A stretch of DNA of 64,000 nucleotides from contig CALNXK010000042.1 of NCBI GenBank assembly GCA_942486035.1, positions 1,890,001-1,954,000 of the forward strand. The letters run 5' to 3'. Under the pieces are notes generated by a model, which saw nothing but the letters and a program-made list of their open reading frames with translations, did not search any database and was not told where the DNA came from. The translations under genes were made by a program, and so were the position numbers. Of this stretch, positions 56,401 to 64,000 are shown piece after piece; the stretch's first letter is position 1; the number at the start of each line of letters is the position of its first letter. The DNA comes from Porites lobata (lineage: Eukaryota > Cnidaria > Anthozoa > Scleractinia > Poritidae).

Positions 56401-59159
56401 AATGTGATTAATTCACAACTGACACTACCTTTTGCTCTAAATCAAATTCTGTTCTAAAACTTGTCATTCATTCTAAATCGGATCATTTCTGTTTTAAATC
56501 GCACCATTTTTGCTCTATATTGCATCGTCACCCTGTTTCAAATACAAAATGAGATGTCAGTGGCAGATTCAGACCTTCAGATAAGGGGGGGCAGCCATCC
56601 AGACCCCGAGATATGGGGGGTGGGGGGCGGTCTCAAAATAAATTTTTTTCGGCCCTTCAGGTCTCGGTTTGGTCTAAAAATAAGACGGGGGGGTGGGCCC
56701 CCTGGACCCCTCCCCTTGATCCGCCACTGGATGTAGAAGCCTTTTTGTTCCTGCTTTTTAACAAACCGACCACTTGATCATTAAAATATTGGTACTGACT
56801 GAATTCTGTGATTTTAAAATGGCTGTAATAAAGTGGTAATAGGCCATTTCCGAGTTCCCCCGAGCATCTGCTTCAAAACGAGGGTATAGGTGCTCAGCCT
56901 TTGAGGAAATCATTTTTGAATGTCATGCAAATAAAACTCATTTTCACAATTAACGTTGTGCACTGAGCCTCATTTTGAAAGTGAGGGTTTTTGGAACTCA
57001 GAAGTGGCCTATTGAACTTCGTGTCGTGCAATTTTGGTCTGAAATTATACTTGTAATTTCAAATCACCTGTATGATTTCAGACCAAAATTGCACCCCAGT
57101 CAGTTCAATTACCATTATTAACTACAACCAACAAAGCAAGCATGCAAGCACAAAAAATATAAAGAGGCTAAAGGTTCTAATTGTGTGCTTATATGTGATT
57201 TAATAGAGCAAAGCTAAAACAATTATAACTTTAAAATTTGCACAATGATGGAGCTTTCACCACAATTAAATTCTATTTGAAAAAAAGGAAAGTTAACCCT
57301 CACAATAACAGACGGAGTTTAATTGATGTACAACTATTAAATAGAAAAAGGATACTGAGGTGTAAAAATTGACTCACAGTGTATAAACATCTGACAGACT
57401 GATATGTAAGTATGTAAGATGCTCTAGCTCTAAATGCTTGGTTCAGACGTCGTACTTCACGTGAGCCAAATATTAAATACTAATTTTGGCTGACCCATAT
57501 TAATTTTGGTGGGGTTGCTTGGTGAAGAAAGACTAAGCCAATCAAAGTTCAAGTATAGCTATTTCGAATTGATTCAGAAGCCTCTCTTCACATGAACAAA
57601 ATCGATTTAATTTGATTTGGCTCATTTGAAAACAGTGGCTGGTGCCCTTAAATTTCAAGTTATTAAGAACTCAACTTACGTAGCTGAAAAGAGGTGTCCT
57701 TGTCTGATGATGCATTATTCTTCTGGGCTGCATTAACTAGGGAAGAAAAATGTCAGTTTATCTAACTGCACTAATTAGTACAGGGTAAATAGCATGTTAC
57801 TTTTAAACAGTCCTAACAGCATGTAATATTCCTTTACTAAATACCTACCATAAATCAGTACACTTATCACTGCAGGGGTAGCAGAACTGAGGAAGGGCTG
57901 GGGGGTTACGTTGGAGGGCATATAGTCCTTCACTTTTCCAAAAAAAAGAAAATATTACGATGGGGGTCTCTTCAGCCCCCAACCCCCTGGCCCCCCACTT
58001 CAATTCACTACTCAGAGTTACTTGGAAATAGTTGATATACTAATCATTGTGTGAGACTCTGAACGAAAAACATGTATGTATGAGTCCCCCCCCACCCAAA
58101 CTTGAAAAAAATCCCACCATCCCTAATTTGACCATAATATGTTTGGTCTGACTTTGGCTCTGTTTTATTGACACCTCTTCAATTTAAAAGGGCAAAAAAA
58201 ACCCAACCAAACAAAAAACGTAGCAATTAATTGCCAAGAAACGTAAGGTAATGTGTTTAAACAAATTTGTTAAGAAGAGGTAACTAATAGCTATTATGCC
58301 CACAGAAGATACGCACCAGTAAAAAGTATCAGTGGGCTGCTTGACAGAAATCTAAATGAATGCATATTTTTGTCTGTCAAAAGGAGGCCTCAGAATCTCA
58401 TTTTTTGGGCATGGTGTAAGGTCATATATTTACCATGCAGCGGCTTAAGGAACCATACCACTTGCACATCTCCCATAAAACACCTCGTTTGCCTCCCAAA
58501 ATTTTGCATTGTTTTAGTCCAACCATTTTGATCCTGACCAGGCTGGTAAATGCTAATTGTTTTGGAGTAATGACTGACTATGACTTGTCAGTTAAGAAGT
58601 TAAAGCACAATTTTTAAATTGTAGTACAGCGTTGCTGTCGTTGTTGTCATTTCTTAATTGTACTTTTTCTCTTTTTTTCTTAAATTGTTTTCCTTGTTAT
58701 TATATTGTCAATATTAAGTGCATTAAAAAAACTAATTTGGAAGGAGCAACTGCAAGGAATTGGACAGGTCATGGGTGATTGCATAGCTAATTTCTGATCC
58801 TTAAATTTCTGTGTGAGAGATCCTGAATTTGATTCTAAAATGTGACCTAAAATCCTTGTTTTGAATTTTTTTCTTTTTCGTGTAGCTTTAAGTAGCTTAA
58901 TTAATTTAAATATCCATAAAATAAAGCACTGATGGAGAGCTAAGAGTAAATTTTATATGAGCACATTGTCACCTATCAGGTTGATAAATGTCAGTTTATT
59001 TAGAGCTGATAAACTTCAGTTTAAACATTCTTCACCTGTATTAATCCCTGCACAATTACAAGGCTCCACAACTCTTTCTCCTGTGTACAAAAGGGTATCC
59101 TGACTGTCATCATCTTTAAAAACAACTGTTACATCAACAGCTGCTACTTTTGAAGACAT
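40931..59159 (-). CDS. Gene A: GLEBS-MORN-RING protein, putative E3 ligase
   Basis: Eleven exons join in frame to 2658 nt (885 residues): 59036-59159, 57680-57736, 56224-56249, 48005-48112, 47613-47850, 46687-46794, 45413-46180, 44717-45112, 43747-43852, 41998-42203 and 40931-41451. Phases are 1,1,0,0,1,1,1,1,2,1. Domains: MSSKV N-terminus; GLEBS motif (about 62-118: GTHVPFQ, NGITTNIS, NKSFEELRLEDY), the Nup98 segment that binds RAE1/Gle2; Ser/Thr/Pro linker with two similar helices (about 290-465); about five MORN repeats (588-710); coiled coil (about 750-828); RING-HC (C830, C833, C845, H847, C851, C854, C866, C869). Expected activity is ubiquitin transfer with an E2 (family knowledge); RAE1 docking is inferred. 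The exon 8 start is the least certain boundary. Confidence 0.8.
41998..42203 (-). CDS. Gene A exon 10 (MORN array)
   Basis: Acceptor TCGAATATTAG, donor GTAAAG, phase 2 to 1. Encodes HGHGQMIF, YEGQWQFDKMTGYGTL, PDGTIQEGTW: three MORN units by Tyr/Gly/Trp spacing. Confidence 0.85.
42386..43445 (-). mobile_element. MITE family X, copy 2, in gene A intron 9
   Basis: 1060 bp with TIRs AGGGAGTTTAAGATAC and GTATCTTAAACTCCCT and a 3-bp duplication ATT (42383-42385 and 43446-43448). The interior matches copy 1 (5723-6556) in reverse orientation and is longer, so copy 1 has lost sequence. It does not disturb either neighbouring splice site. Confidence 0.82.
43747..43852 (-). CDS. Gene A exon 9 (MORN)
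   Basis: Acceptor CCCCTTTTCTATTCAG, donor GTGTAG, phase 1 to 2. Encodes KRHGKGEGLIFP and GFYIGGWKHNM: MORN repeat with an insertion. Confidence 0.8.
44313..44625. mobile_element. MITE, CGTAAAATTCCGAAAAT ends, in intron 8
   Basis: Inverted ends CGTAAAATTCCGAAAAT and ATTTTCGGAATTTTACG. Subterminal tandem ATAAGCCCCTCC units occur several times in one orientation near the left and again near the right. Non-autonomous. Confidence 0.7.
44717..45112 (-). CDS. Gene A exon 8 (first MORN)
   Basis: Donor AGAG/GTAAAA is clear. The acceptor is taken as AAGGCAG at 45112 because it keeps phase, but 45103 is also in phase. Upstream ATG codons at 45158 are preceded at once by a stop and are not the start. 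Ends with HGRGILKTATGEFIYSGDW, a MORN unit. Confidence 0.7.
45413..46180 (-). CDS. Gene A exon 7 (linker with duplicated helix)
   Basis: 768 nt, acceptor TTTTCTCATTTTCAG, donor GTGAGA. Starts in a Thr/Pro/Phe-rich region (TTFTPK, STLFSPTPNISF) and contains two related helices: LRDALLGSIVKCTQIQ and LQDPLNALIRCADIQ. Low-complexity acidic sequence separates them. Confidence 0.8.
46687..46794 (-). CDS. Gene A exon 6
   Basis: Acceptor GTTGTTGTTGTAG, donor GTAAGC, phase 1 both sides. Encodes a basic patch, LRRVSKKARRTAALKRS, a candidate nuclear-localisation signal (inference). Confidence 0.75.
46800..47454. other. Intron 5 of gene A
   Basis: No additional exon or repeat that I can identify in this stretch. 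Confidence 0.4.
47613..47850 (-). CDS. Gene A exon 5 (ELRLEDY, poly-Ser)
   Basis: Acceptor TTATTGTGACAG and donor GTGGGA; phase 0 to 1, as in gene B exon 5. Opens with ELRLEDYLNSN, then Phe/Ser runs (FKPSSFSSF and poly-Ser) and ends NIFSG. The overlapping acidic plus-strand frame is an antisense shadow of the Ser codons. Confidence 0.8.
48005..48112 (-). CDS. Gene A exon 4 (GLEBS core)
   Basis: Acceptor TTTTGTTTTCAG, donor GTAAGT, phase 0 both sides, 36 codons. Encodes INGITTNISMRLQSLTLM and DFYSNKSFE, following the Nup98 GLEBS pattern of a Gly-x-Thr-Asn-Ile-Ser block followed by Lys-Ser-x-Glu. Confidence 0.85.
48262..49110 (-). mobile_element. LINE 3' end (CR1/L2-like) in gene A intron 3
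   Basis: Minus-strand RT C-terminus: SSCHLYNMRRIRKYLPR, LIHALVSSRVDYCNSRL, LNKLQRAQNAAVRLI and FRIDFKILLL. One frame over it continues GVAPFYLQELI and FAAAAPQLWNSLP. Tail is TTATTATTAGTAGTAG-like near 48265. 5'-truncated and frameshifted. Confidence 0.8.
49111..50340. other. Intron 3 stretch without recognised feature
   Basis: Includes a C run at 49158-49172. The upstream part of the 49343-48765 frame is not LINE-like. No exon seen. Confidence 0.35.
50690..51372 (+). repeat. Copy of 2A-element 5' region
   Basis: Matches 6560-7290 collinearly (shared ACTAACCGACAAC, AAGAGTTTGAACAGAAGAATG and GGGACTCAGGCTTCTTTGGG blocks). It keeps the KSLNRRMCIRFES frame (50987-51211) and stops before the 2A motif. 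The preceding 50340-50570 segment matches 5430-5690. Confidence 0.7.
51440..51545 (+). repeat. Imperfect tandem pair
   Basis: Two roughly 50-bp units share GCGAACGATG-TTTTCAC and GTGAAAAAAATGATAC-type blocks. It lies at the start of the frame 51473-51847, which is otherwise uncharacterised. Confidence 0.4.
52071..52191. repeat. 121-bp palindrome
   Basis: CATGGAAAGTGCTTTGTACG with GGTATTTACGCACTCGTTG is mirrored around 52131. A smaller hairpin (AGAGCCATAATAGGACTATT and complement) follows at 52207-52236. Foldback repeat in gene A intron 3. Confidence 0.65.
52605..52935 (+). repeat. Local tandem pair plus dispersed repeat, copy 2
   Basis: TTGGTCATTCCAGTTCT occurs twice, preceded each time by AATCCTCATTTAC (52635 and 52698 regions). 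From 52759 the hairpin repeat shared with 684-892 begins (arms 52764-52775 and 52792-52803). Confidence 0.55.
53376..56204. mobile_element. 2.8-kb DNA transposon with 8-bp target duplication
   Basis: Inverted termini AGGGTCGTAACATGGTATAT and a complement ending ACCATGTGACGACCCT. Flanks GCCATTTC (53368-53375) and GCCATTTA (56205-56212) form a near-perfect 8-bp duplication. Both subterminal regions carry GGGCTCA/GGGATCA arrays. The interior has coding-like frames in several phases (54677-55114, 55086-55367, 55370-55549 plus) but no transposase I recognise. An 8-bp duplication fits hAT- or Zisupton-type integration. Located in gene A intron 3. Confidence 0.8.
54677..55549 (+). CDS. Unidentified coding-like frames inside transposon
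   Basis: Three consecutive frames: RPSYLLESIERLHQSS with DEETSAEGKERQRKAL (54677-55114), then GRPKKELVHFNPLARS with EEYEIIYSKGDVVALKH (55086-55367), then NGDAFLEDHMGLRWLEQ with PKCIIGKVQIIKDGKNF (55370-55549, ends TAG). They look like pieces of one protein broken by frameshifts or unrecognised introns. Function unknown; could be captured host sequence or an element-specific protein. Confidence 0.35.
56224..56249 (-). CDS. Gene A exon 3 (26-nt microexon)
   Basis: Acceptor CTCAACGTTCAG and donor GTGAGT. Encodes KGTHVPFQ, the first strand of the GLEBS motif. Its donor lies 11 bp from the target duplication of the 2.8-kb transposon in the next intron. Confidence 0.75.
56558..56729. mobile_element. 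MITE, CAGTGGC...GCCACTG
   Basis: 172 bp with CAGTGGCAGATTCAG and a complement ending CCGCCACTG; G-rich then C-rich subtermini. Direct flanks GATGT at both sides (56553-56557 and 56730-56734). In gene A intron 2. Confidence 0.7.
57027..57093. repeat. Hairpin repeat
   Basis: TGCAATTTTGGTCTGAAAT and its exact complement around a 29-bp loop. A foldback remnant in intron 2 of gene A. Confidence 0.6.
57680..57736 (-). CDS. Gene A exon 2
   Basis: Acceptor TTTTTCTTCCCTAG and donor GTAAGT; 57 nt, phase 1 both sides. Encodes NAAQKNNASSDKDTSFQL, polar and likely disordered. Confidence 0.75.
57885..58020. repeat. G/C-run repeat fragment in intron 1
   Basis: GGGCTGGGGGGTTACG near the left and CCCCCAACCCCCTGG near the right recall MITE subtermini, but clear terminal repeats are missing. 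Confidence 0.3.
59036..59159 (-). CDS. Gene A exon 1
   Basis: Start ATG at 59159 (MSSKVAAVDV), donor GTGAAG. 41 codons with acidic KDDDSQDT and YTGERVVEP, matching the gene B N-terminus. Acceptor-like CAG sites just upstream (around 59175-59200) suggest a 5' UTR intron. Confidence 0.75.
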
Positions 59160-59499
59160 TGTGTTGTCCAATTCAACTTGACTGTGGAAAGCTCTCAGCT
59201 GGTATTACAAAATAACACTATAAAATGAGAAGCATGGACCTACAAAAATAAAAAAGGAATTAATTTATTGCAAAATTTTGGAAACAGCACTCAAGGCTGG
59301 TTTTCAGACCACGCCAAAGGAGGCACTTGATATAATCTATTCAAATTGACAACAAATGTTATATTGAACGTGTGAAAGAAACATGAGCATTTGTCATATG
59401 GAAGCCTCACGTTCTTAGTTAGCATTTCTAGAAAAATATCAAAATCAATAGGTATTATATAAGTCTTAAGTTTTTGCCTTCCAAAAACTTCCTTGCGCT

Positions 59500-60290
59500 C
59501 CTTGTACTGTAGTCTAGTTTACCCTTACTTAACTTATTATGTTTCATTGTGGGGATCGACATATCAGTCTAATTTAATTGAATCGGATTATTTTTCTGCA
59601 AAAGAAGATAATCAGAATAATATCTAATGTTTCTTTTGATGCTCATACCAGTGTTCTTTCTAAAGAGCAGGAGATTTTAAAATTCTCGGACATTTGTTTC
59701 ATACCAAACAAATTTATGTATCTTTTTAAAAGAGGCTTACATCCTAATTATTTTCGTGATATGTTAACTCTTGCAAGCCAGATACATTCTTATAACACAA
59801 GAAATTCCAGCCTTTTCTTAATTATACCTCATTGTCGAACTAATTTTCAAAAATTCTTAATTCGGTAAATATTCGAGGTCCTACGTTTTTCAACTCGCTT
59901 AGTTGGGAAATTCAAAACAGTAAAAGTATCAGTTTGTTTTGCAAAAGACTTAAAAAATTCCATCTTTCTTAGTTAAATTTTTTGACTCTTTGTTGAGCTA
60001 CACACCTTTTCTTTTTCTTTTTCTCTTCTTTATTTATTTATTTATTTATTTTTTAAAAATTAATCCACATTTTCATTCAGTACCCTTAATTTGTATGGTT
60101 TACCCTATAGTTCCAGGAAGCCTATAGTTTATAAGCCTGTGGCTTCTATATAGGCTTCCTTGCCTTTACCGCATTTGATCTTGTAAATAACTTAGTTGGA
60201 ATATTGTATATTACCTTTAATGTATTTCTGTATGCTGTTGTTGTATTTCTGGTAAATGGCTTGAAATAAAATGAATGAAATGAATGAATT
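59500..60290 (+). mobile_element. LINE 3' end (CR1-like), plus strand
   Basis: Encodes YPYLTYYVSLWGSTYQS, then, one frame over, IFLQKKIIRIIS, SDICFIPNKFMYLFKRGL and IHSYNTRNSS: the RT C-terminal region. A TTTA microsatellite (60030-60050) and a GAAATGAAT-type tail close it near 60285. 5'-truncated, frameshifted, lies upstream of gene A exon 1. Confidence 0.7.
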
Positions 60291-61165
60291 TATGAAATTA
60301 ACAATATTTCTAGCTAAGTAAATTTCTTCAAGAGTTGTTTCTAAATTGCATTGGGAGGTACATATATGAGCAACAAAAAGCTGGTGCAAGTGAATATCCA
60401 CATGTACCAAACCTTACAAAAATAGCAAAATAAAGGCATGCAGTTATCTAGGGCATGCTACCCCAAATGTTTTTCAAAAATTGGATTGTAACCTGATTTT
60501 CTTAAATCAAAATTATAATTATAAAAACATTAAGCAGTAATTTTTGCCTTATTATGTCTGTGGCCAACATTATGCAGATTATGCAATTTTTCCAAGGTTT
60601 AAACATTAGTCTATTCACAGAAAGCACAAATGATCTGCTAATTCTCTGTCATATATTAGGAAAACAAGAGATAATAATTATTAGTACACAATTGAATTAG
60701 AACTATAGTAGGAGTGTATGAATTTTCTACTTTTATCTGCCGATCTGTATTTACTCAAATTAAGTGCCCTCTAAGTACCACACACTTGACAATTTAAAGC
60801 AAAGAACCAGGATTTGCAGGTGACTATGTAGTCTACCAATCAGAAGAAACTCAGCAGTCCATGGAAGGTGCGCCATGCACAGCCCCCTTCCTATATATAG
60901 GCCTGAACCACCAAAGAATTGTTTTAATACCTTGCATCAGTTAAACAGGGATCTTCCCTCAGTTCGGAACTGCCCACATGAATGCTGCCAGCTAGCCCAT
61001 CACCCCATTTTACATGTTATCAAAAAACTAACCACCAAATTTGCTAATCGTTTATGAGTATACCTTTCTCACGCTGGTTAAAATGCATGACCAATCATTG
61101 AAAATCAAGATAGTGGGGATCTGTGTTATGGCAAAAATTTGAAGTTACAAACTTCCTCTGCAGTA
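60291..61165. other. No supported feature
   Basis: AT-rich flank of gene A; short frames only. Confidence 0.35.
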
Positions 61166-61389
61166 CAGGCCCGTAGGAGTAGCGGGAGGAAGGGGGGGGG
61201 GGGCGAGTTGGCCCATGCCCCCTCCCCACTTTTTGGGCAAAAATTTTAAAAAAAGGAAACTACCACTTTACCGTCAAAAATACTGTGTTCATAACACAAG
61301 GCAATTCCCCTTTCGATTTCAAAAAATATGTTCTTAGGGCTAATTTTTTTTCGTGCCCTCTCACTTTCAAATTCGTTCCTACGGACCTG
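61166..61389. mobile_element. MITE, CAGGCCCGTAGGA ends
   Basis: Inverted ends CAGGCCCGTAGGAG and its near-complement ending CTACGGACCTG. A 5-bp duplication CAGTA lies at both sides (61161-61165 and 61390-61394). Contains a G run at 61188-61202. Confidence 0.7.
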
Positions 61390-62056
61390 CAGTAGCAGGC
61401 AATCATTACTGACAGCCACTTGCTTCATTTCTGTTCTGCTAAATTAGGTGTTTACGTGGTCCATTTTCCATCAGTAATTTCTCGCGTTATGTTAATTTAA
61501 ATTATCTCACTACCGGACAGTTTATCTTTCTGTTAAATAATTCTAGTTATTGTGAAGGCTGTCTTATATCCCAAATATGACGTTACTTAACAAGCTGAAC
61601 TTAGACCACTCAGATTGTAATTTTAAAAAAAATGCAAAATTAAACTCTGTAGCTCCCAAAACCGGTCTCCTGAAAGCATGTCGGTGTATAAACCTTGAGA
61701 AACATCAAGACTTATATACACAATACGTAAAAAATCCTAGAGAAGAACTACTTCCGGCTTGGAGATCTCAATCTGCTCAATGTACGAGTGTAACGTGAGT
61801 ACAATGTTCAACATGCTAAAGATCGTGTTCACACACTAAATTAATGGAAACTGGATTAAGCAGTAAAGAAAGCAAACGTTAAGAGAAAAAAGTTGCATTT
61901 CACGCACCTTTAACATTACTATATTTCCTCGTCCTCCCGCTTTCACCCCTTCTTTCTGGTCTATTGCTCAACCGAGGTCACCCTCGTCCCCAGGGTGTTG
62001 TCTTTTTCCAATATAGGGAACCCTGGAGACGAGGGTTCCGAGGCTGCCTGGCTTGC
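61390..62056. other. Mostly unannotated; one short foldback
   Basis: A CCCTCGTCCCCAGGGT / ACCCTGGAGACGAGGG inverted pair (61982-62035) is a short MITE-like foldback. The 73-codon frame 61577-61798 has no support. Confidence 0.4.
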
Positions 62057-62059
62057 AAT

Positions 62060-62816
62060 GACCGTTTTTATGCTAGAGACGTTAAAGTCGTCTGAGACGT
62101 TAAAGTCGTCTTAAGACGACTTTGACGTCTAGTATAAAAACGGTAAATAAGGCAGACGACTTTAACGTCTGACGACTTTAACGTCTTCTGTTAAGTGCGT
62201 CCGAACGACGCACTTAACAGACGACTTTAACGTCTCAGACGTTAAAGTCGTCTGGTATAAAGACGGGACGTCGTAAACTAGAACGCATTTATGCTCGACT
62301 CGTCCAGAGACGACTGGGACGAGTGCAAAACAATTTCGGTAGCCATGTCTCCACCACGAGGAACTCCTATATTCGTCTGGGCTTCTTTCCTTTCTGGGTC
62401 GTTTGGCTCGGACGGCACACAAACCTATTGCTTTGGCTGTGTCTATTTCATCATCGTCCATCATCTGAAGTTTTCGCTTTCTCGATTCACTTTTCTGTGT
62501 TACCAACATCTGCATTTCTAAGTCATGCCTTTCTTGGCGACGGCGAGAAATAGACTTTAAAAGTTGTAACGCCGCCGCCATGTTAGAGTTGGAACAATTT
62601 GTTCGCATTTCGCGGGCTTGAAGTTCATTTTTGGCGCCGCTTTAACTCGCGTCCAGTATCTTCCGAGAGTAGAGCCTAGTCCTTTTTTCAGAAAAATCTA
62701 CTTTTTTAAATAAGGTCGTCTACTTTTATGCGTCCCGTTTTTACACTAGACGACTTTAACGTCTCAGACGTTAAATGCGTCTAGACGACTTTAACGTCTC
62801 TAGCATAAAAACGGCC
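62060..62816 (-). mobile_element. PIF/Harbinger-like element, internally deleted
   Basis: TIRs GACCGTTTTTATGCTAGAGACG and a complement ending AAAAACGGCC, with a 3-bp duplication AAT (62057-62059 and 62817-62819). At least nine copies of GACGACTTTAACGTC or its complement crowd the two ends. The minus-strand frame from 62608 encodes an N-terminal fragment (MAAALQLLKSISRRRQERHD, RSSSWWRHGYRNCF) resembling Harbinger-type transposase starts. The catalytic part is missing, so the element is non-autonomous. Confidence 0.7.
62162..62608 (-). pseudogene. Truncated Harbinger-type transposase N-terminus
   Basis: 148-codon frame with a basic region (SRKRKLQMMDDDE, AKRPRKERSPDEYR) and WWRHGYRNCF. DDE residues are absent; the frame runs into the subterminal repeat array. 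Family call rests on motif resemblance only. Confidence 0.45.
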
Positions 62817-62819
62817 AAT

Positions 62820-63783
62820 TTTTAAAGAAGGCTGTCGGAGCCCCTTTTTTGTTTTCACGAAAACTAAGTAAGCAAAAAAACAAGGGTGCCCGATTTTTTG
62901 GTTAGAATGAACAAATCTCTGTGAATGGAAAGGAAACGATACAAGCGTTGCAGCAAGGGTTACCTAAGCGCCAATGTTTGTGTGAGAAATAAAAGAGCGC
63001 CTACACTCTGGGAGCCTTCGTACGTTTGAATTTGAGGAAATGTGTTAATTATAAGTTCACAATAAACATATTTTTGTCTGAAAAGTTCTGTATTGTTATT
63101 CTTGTAGCTGAGAACGGCGAATTTTAGTGATATATACGTTTTTGCGTTACAAGTGCCCCCATGTGGGAATTTATTAGTAACCGAGGCTGGCTGAAAATCA
63201 CTCCCCCGTTAACGTAATAACGTGTGACAGACTGAGCGTTACATGTTTTCACTGGAGTTTCATATTTTAAGAAGACGCGACCTTGCTTGTTCAAAGTATT
63301 GTCAAAGTAGTTAACTATTTTAAAGAATAAACATGAAAAACTAAATAATTGTCATAGGTTACAGTTCTTCCTTATTATTTTCTTAACGCTATTTTCCTCC
63401 AGGAATACAGAGCCACTTTAAATGTGGTAGTTTCGCGTCTGGCTCTCTACTTAATTTTACGTTTCTAACTAATATTTCGTTTGGTAATAAAATGACTGGT
63501 GACACCTTAAACCTTTCTATAACCAGCAGAAAAGGACACTTAGTAATCCGGATTAAATTAACGCTACTTATCCAAGACTCACAATTCATTATGGCAATCA
63601 ATAGGCAACTTGTACTGAATGGTCACGTGACCAGTGCTTCATTTAAACAATAAGTTGGAATCTTGCTGATGCCAAAAATTGACAGAGCACATTAAAATTA
63701 TCTTGCCACCCGAAATTTGAGAGGAAACGCATTTAAGGGAGACATTTTATTGCACTTTGATTTTCATCAAAGTAGTATGATTT
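62820..63783. other. No supported feature
   Basis: No splice-supported exon. The 70-codon minus frame at 63389-63601 is unremarkable. Confidence 0.35.
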
Positions 63784-63839
63784 GTATTGGCCGCCATGTT
63801 GGAGGGCTTACTCTTGCCCTCCAACATGGCGACCAAAAC
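63784..63839. repeat. Hairpin with GCCGCCATGTTGG arms
   Basis: GTATTGGCCGCCATGTTGGA and its near-complement separated by 8 bases. Similar GGCGGCCATGTTGG phrases occur near 52280, so it is a repeat family end rather than a start-codon context. Confidence 0.6.
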
Positions 63840-64000
63840 TACTTTTTGCTTATATCTTGTTAAACGTTTTATAGTTACGCTCAGATGTGCTGTAAACGTT
63901 ACCACATCATTTTCAACATTTCCCTGAAGTTCAAGTGCAAACTTTGTGTTCAAAAAGAGGTAATTCATAATTCTAAAAATCACATTTTTGCCACGTGATC

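Noticed and set aside
1..64000. CRISPR array, operon, phage or bacterial origin
   Set aside because: The direct repeats seen are transposon subtermini or minisatellites, genes have spliceosomal introns, and no bacterial-style gene packing exists.

Overview
This is eukaryotic nuclear DNA, most likely from a cnidarian and plausibly a stony coral. It is AT-rich, its genes are split into small exons with GT-AG introns, and it is crowded with decayed LINEs, a mag-lineage Ty3/gypsy element, palindromic MITEs and a 2A-peptide-bearing element of a type I associate with cnidarian genomes. The organism is an inference. There is no sign of operons, CRISPR arrays or bacterial genes. Most long open frames are transposon remnants or chance.

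Three spliced genes can be rebuilt by hand, all on the minus strand. Gene A (coding 40931-59159, 11 exons, 885 codons in frame) has a Nup98-like GLEBS motif (the RAE1/Gle2-binding motif), a long Ser/Thr/Pro-rich linker, about five MORN repeats, a coiled coil and a C-terminal RING-HC finger. Gene B (15087-23870, 6 exons, 228 codons) is its paralogue. It shares the MSSKV-type N-terminus, the GLEBS motif and the same first five intron phases, but replaces the MORN-RING part with five near-perfect RNA polymerase II CTD heptads (YSPTSPS type). Gene C (30997-32613, three coding exons) is unrecognised. Its promoter and first exon lie in one arm of a 0.7-kb inverted duplication (32413-33114 and 33538-34240).

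Layout: 0-13.8 kb is repeats only: MITEs, a decayed 2A-containing element (6560-9400), dispersed repeats and tRNA- and 5S-like fragments. 14.1-23.9 kb is gene B, whose third intron carries the gypsy element (17724-21909) and a LINE tail. 24.9-27.7 kb is a LINE split by a mariner-like element. 28.3-29.5 kb holds two TA-flanked MITEs. 30.7-34.3 kb is gene C and the inverted duplication. 34.4-39.5 kb is a tandem duplication, MITEs and a LINE tail. 40.9-59.2 kb is gene A, with an 8-kb third intron containing a LINE, dispersed repeats and a 2.8-kb transposon with TIRs and an 8-bp target duplication. 59.5-64 kb is a LINE tail, MITEs and a Harbinger-like element.

Working idea (inference): A and B come from one founder gene built around a RAE1-docking motif, later joined to different effector tails: ubiquitin ligase plus MORN in A, CTD-like phosphoacceptor heptads in B.
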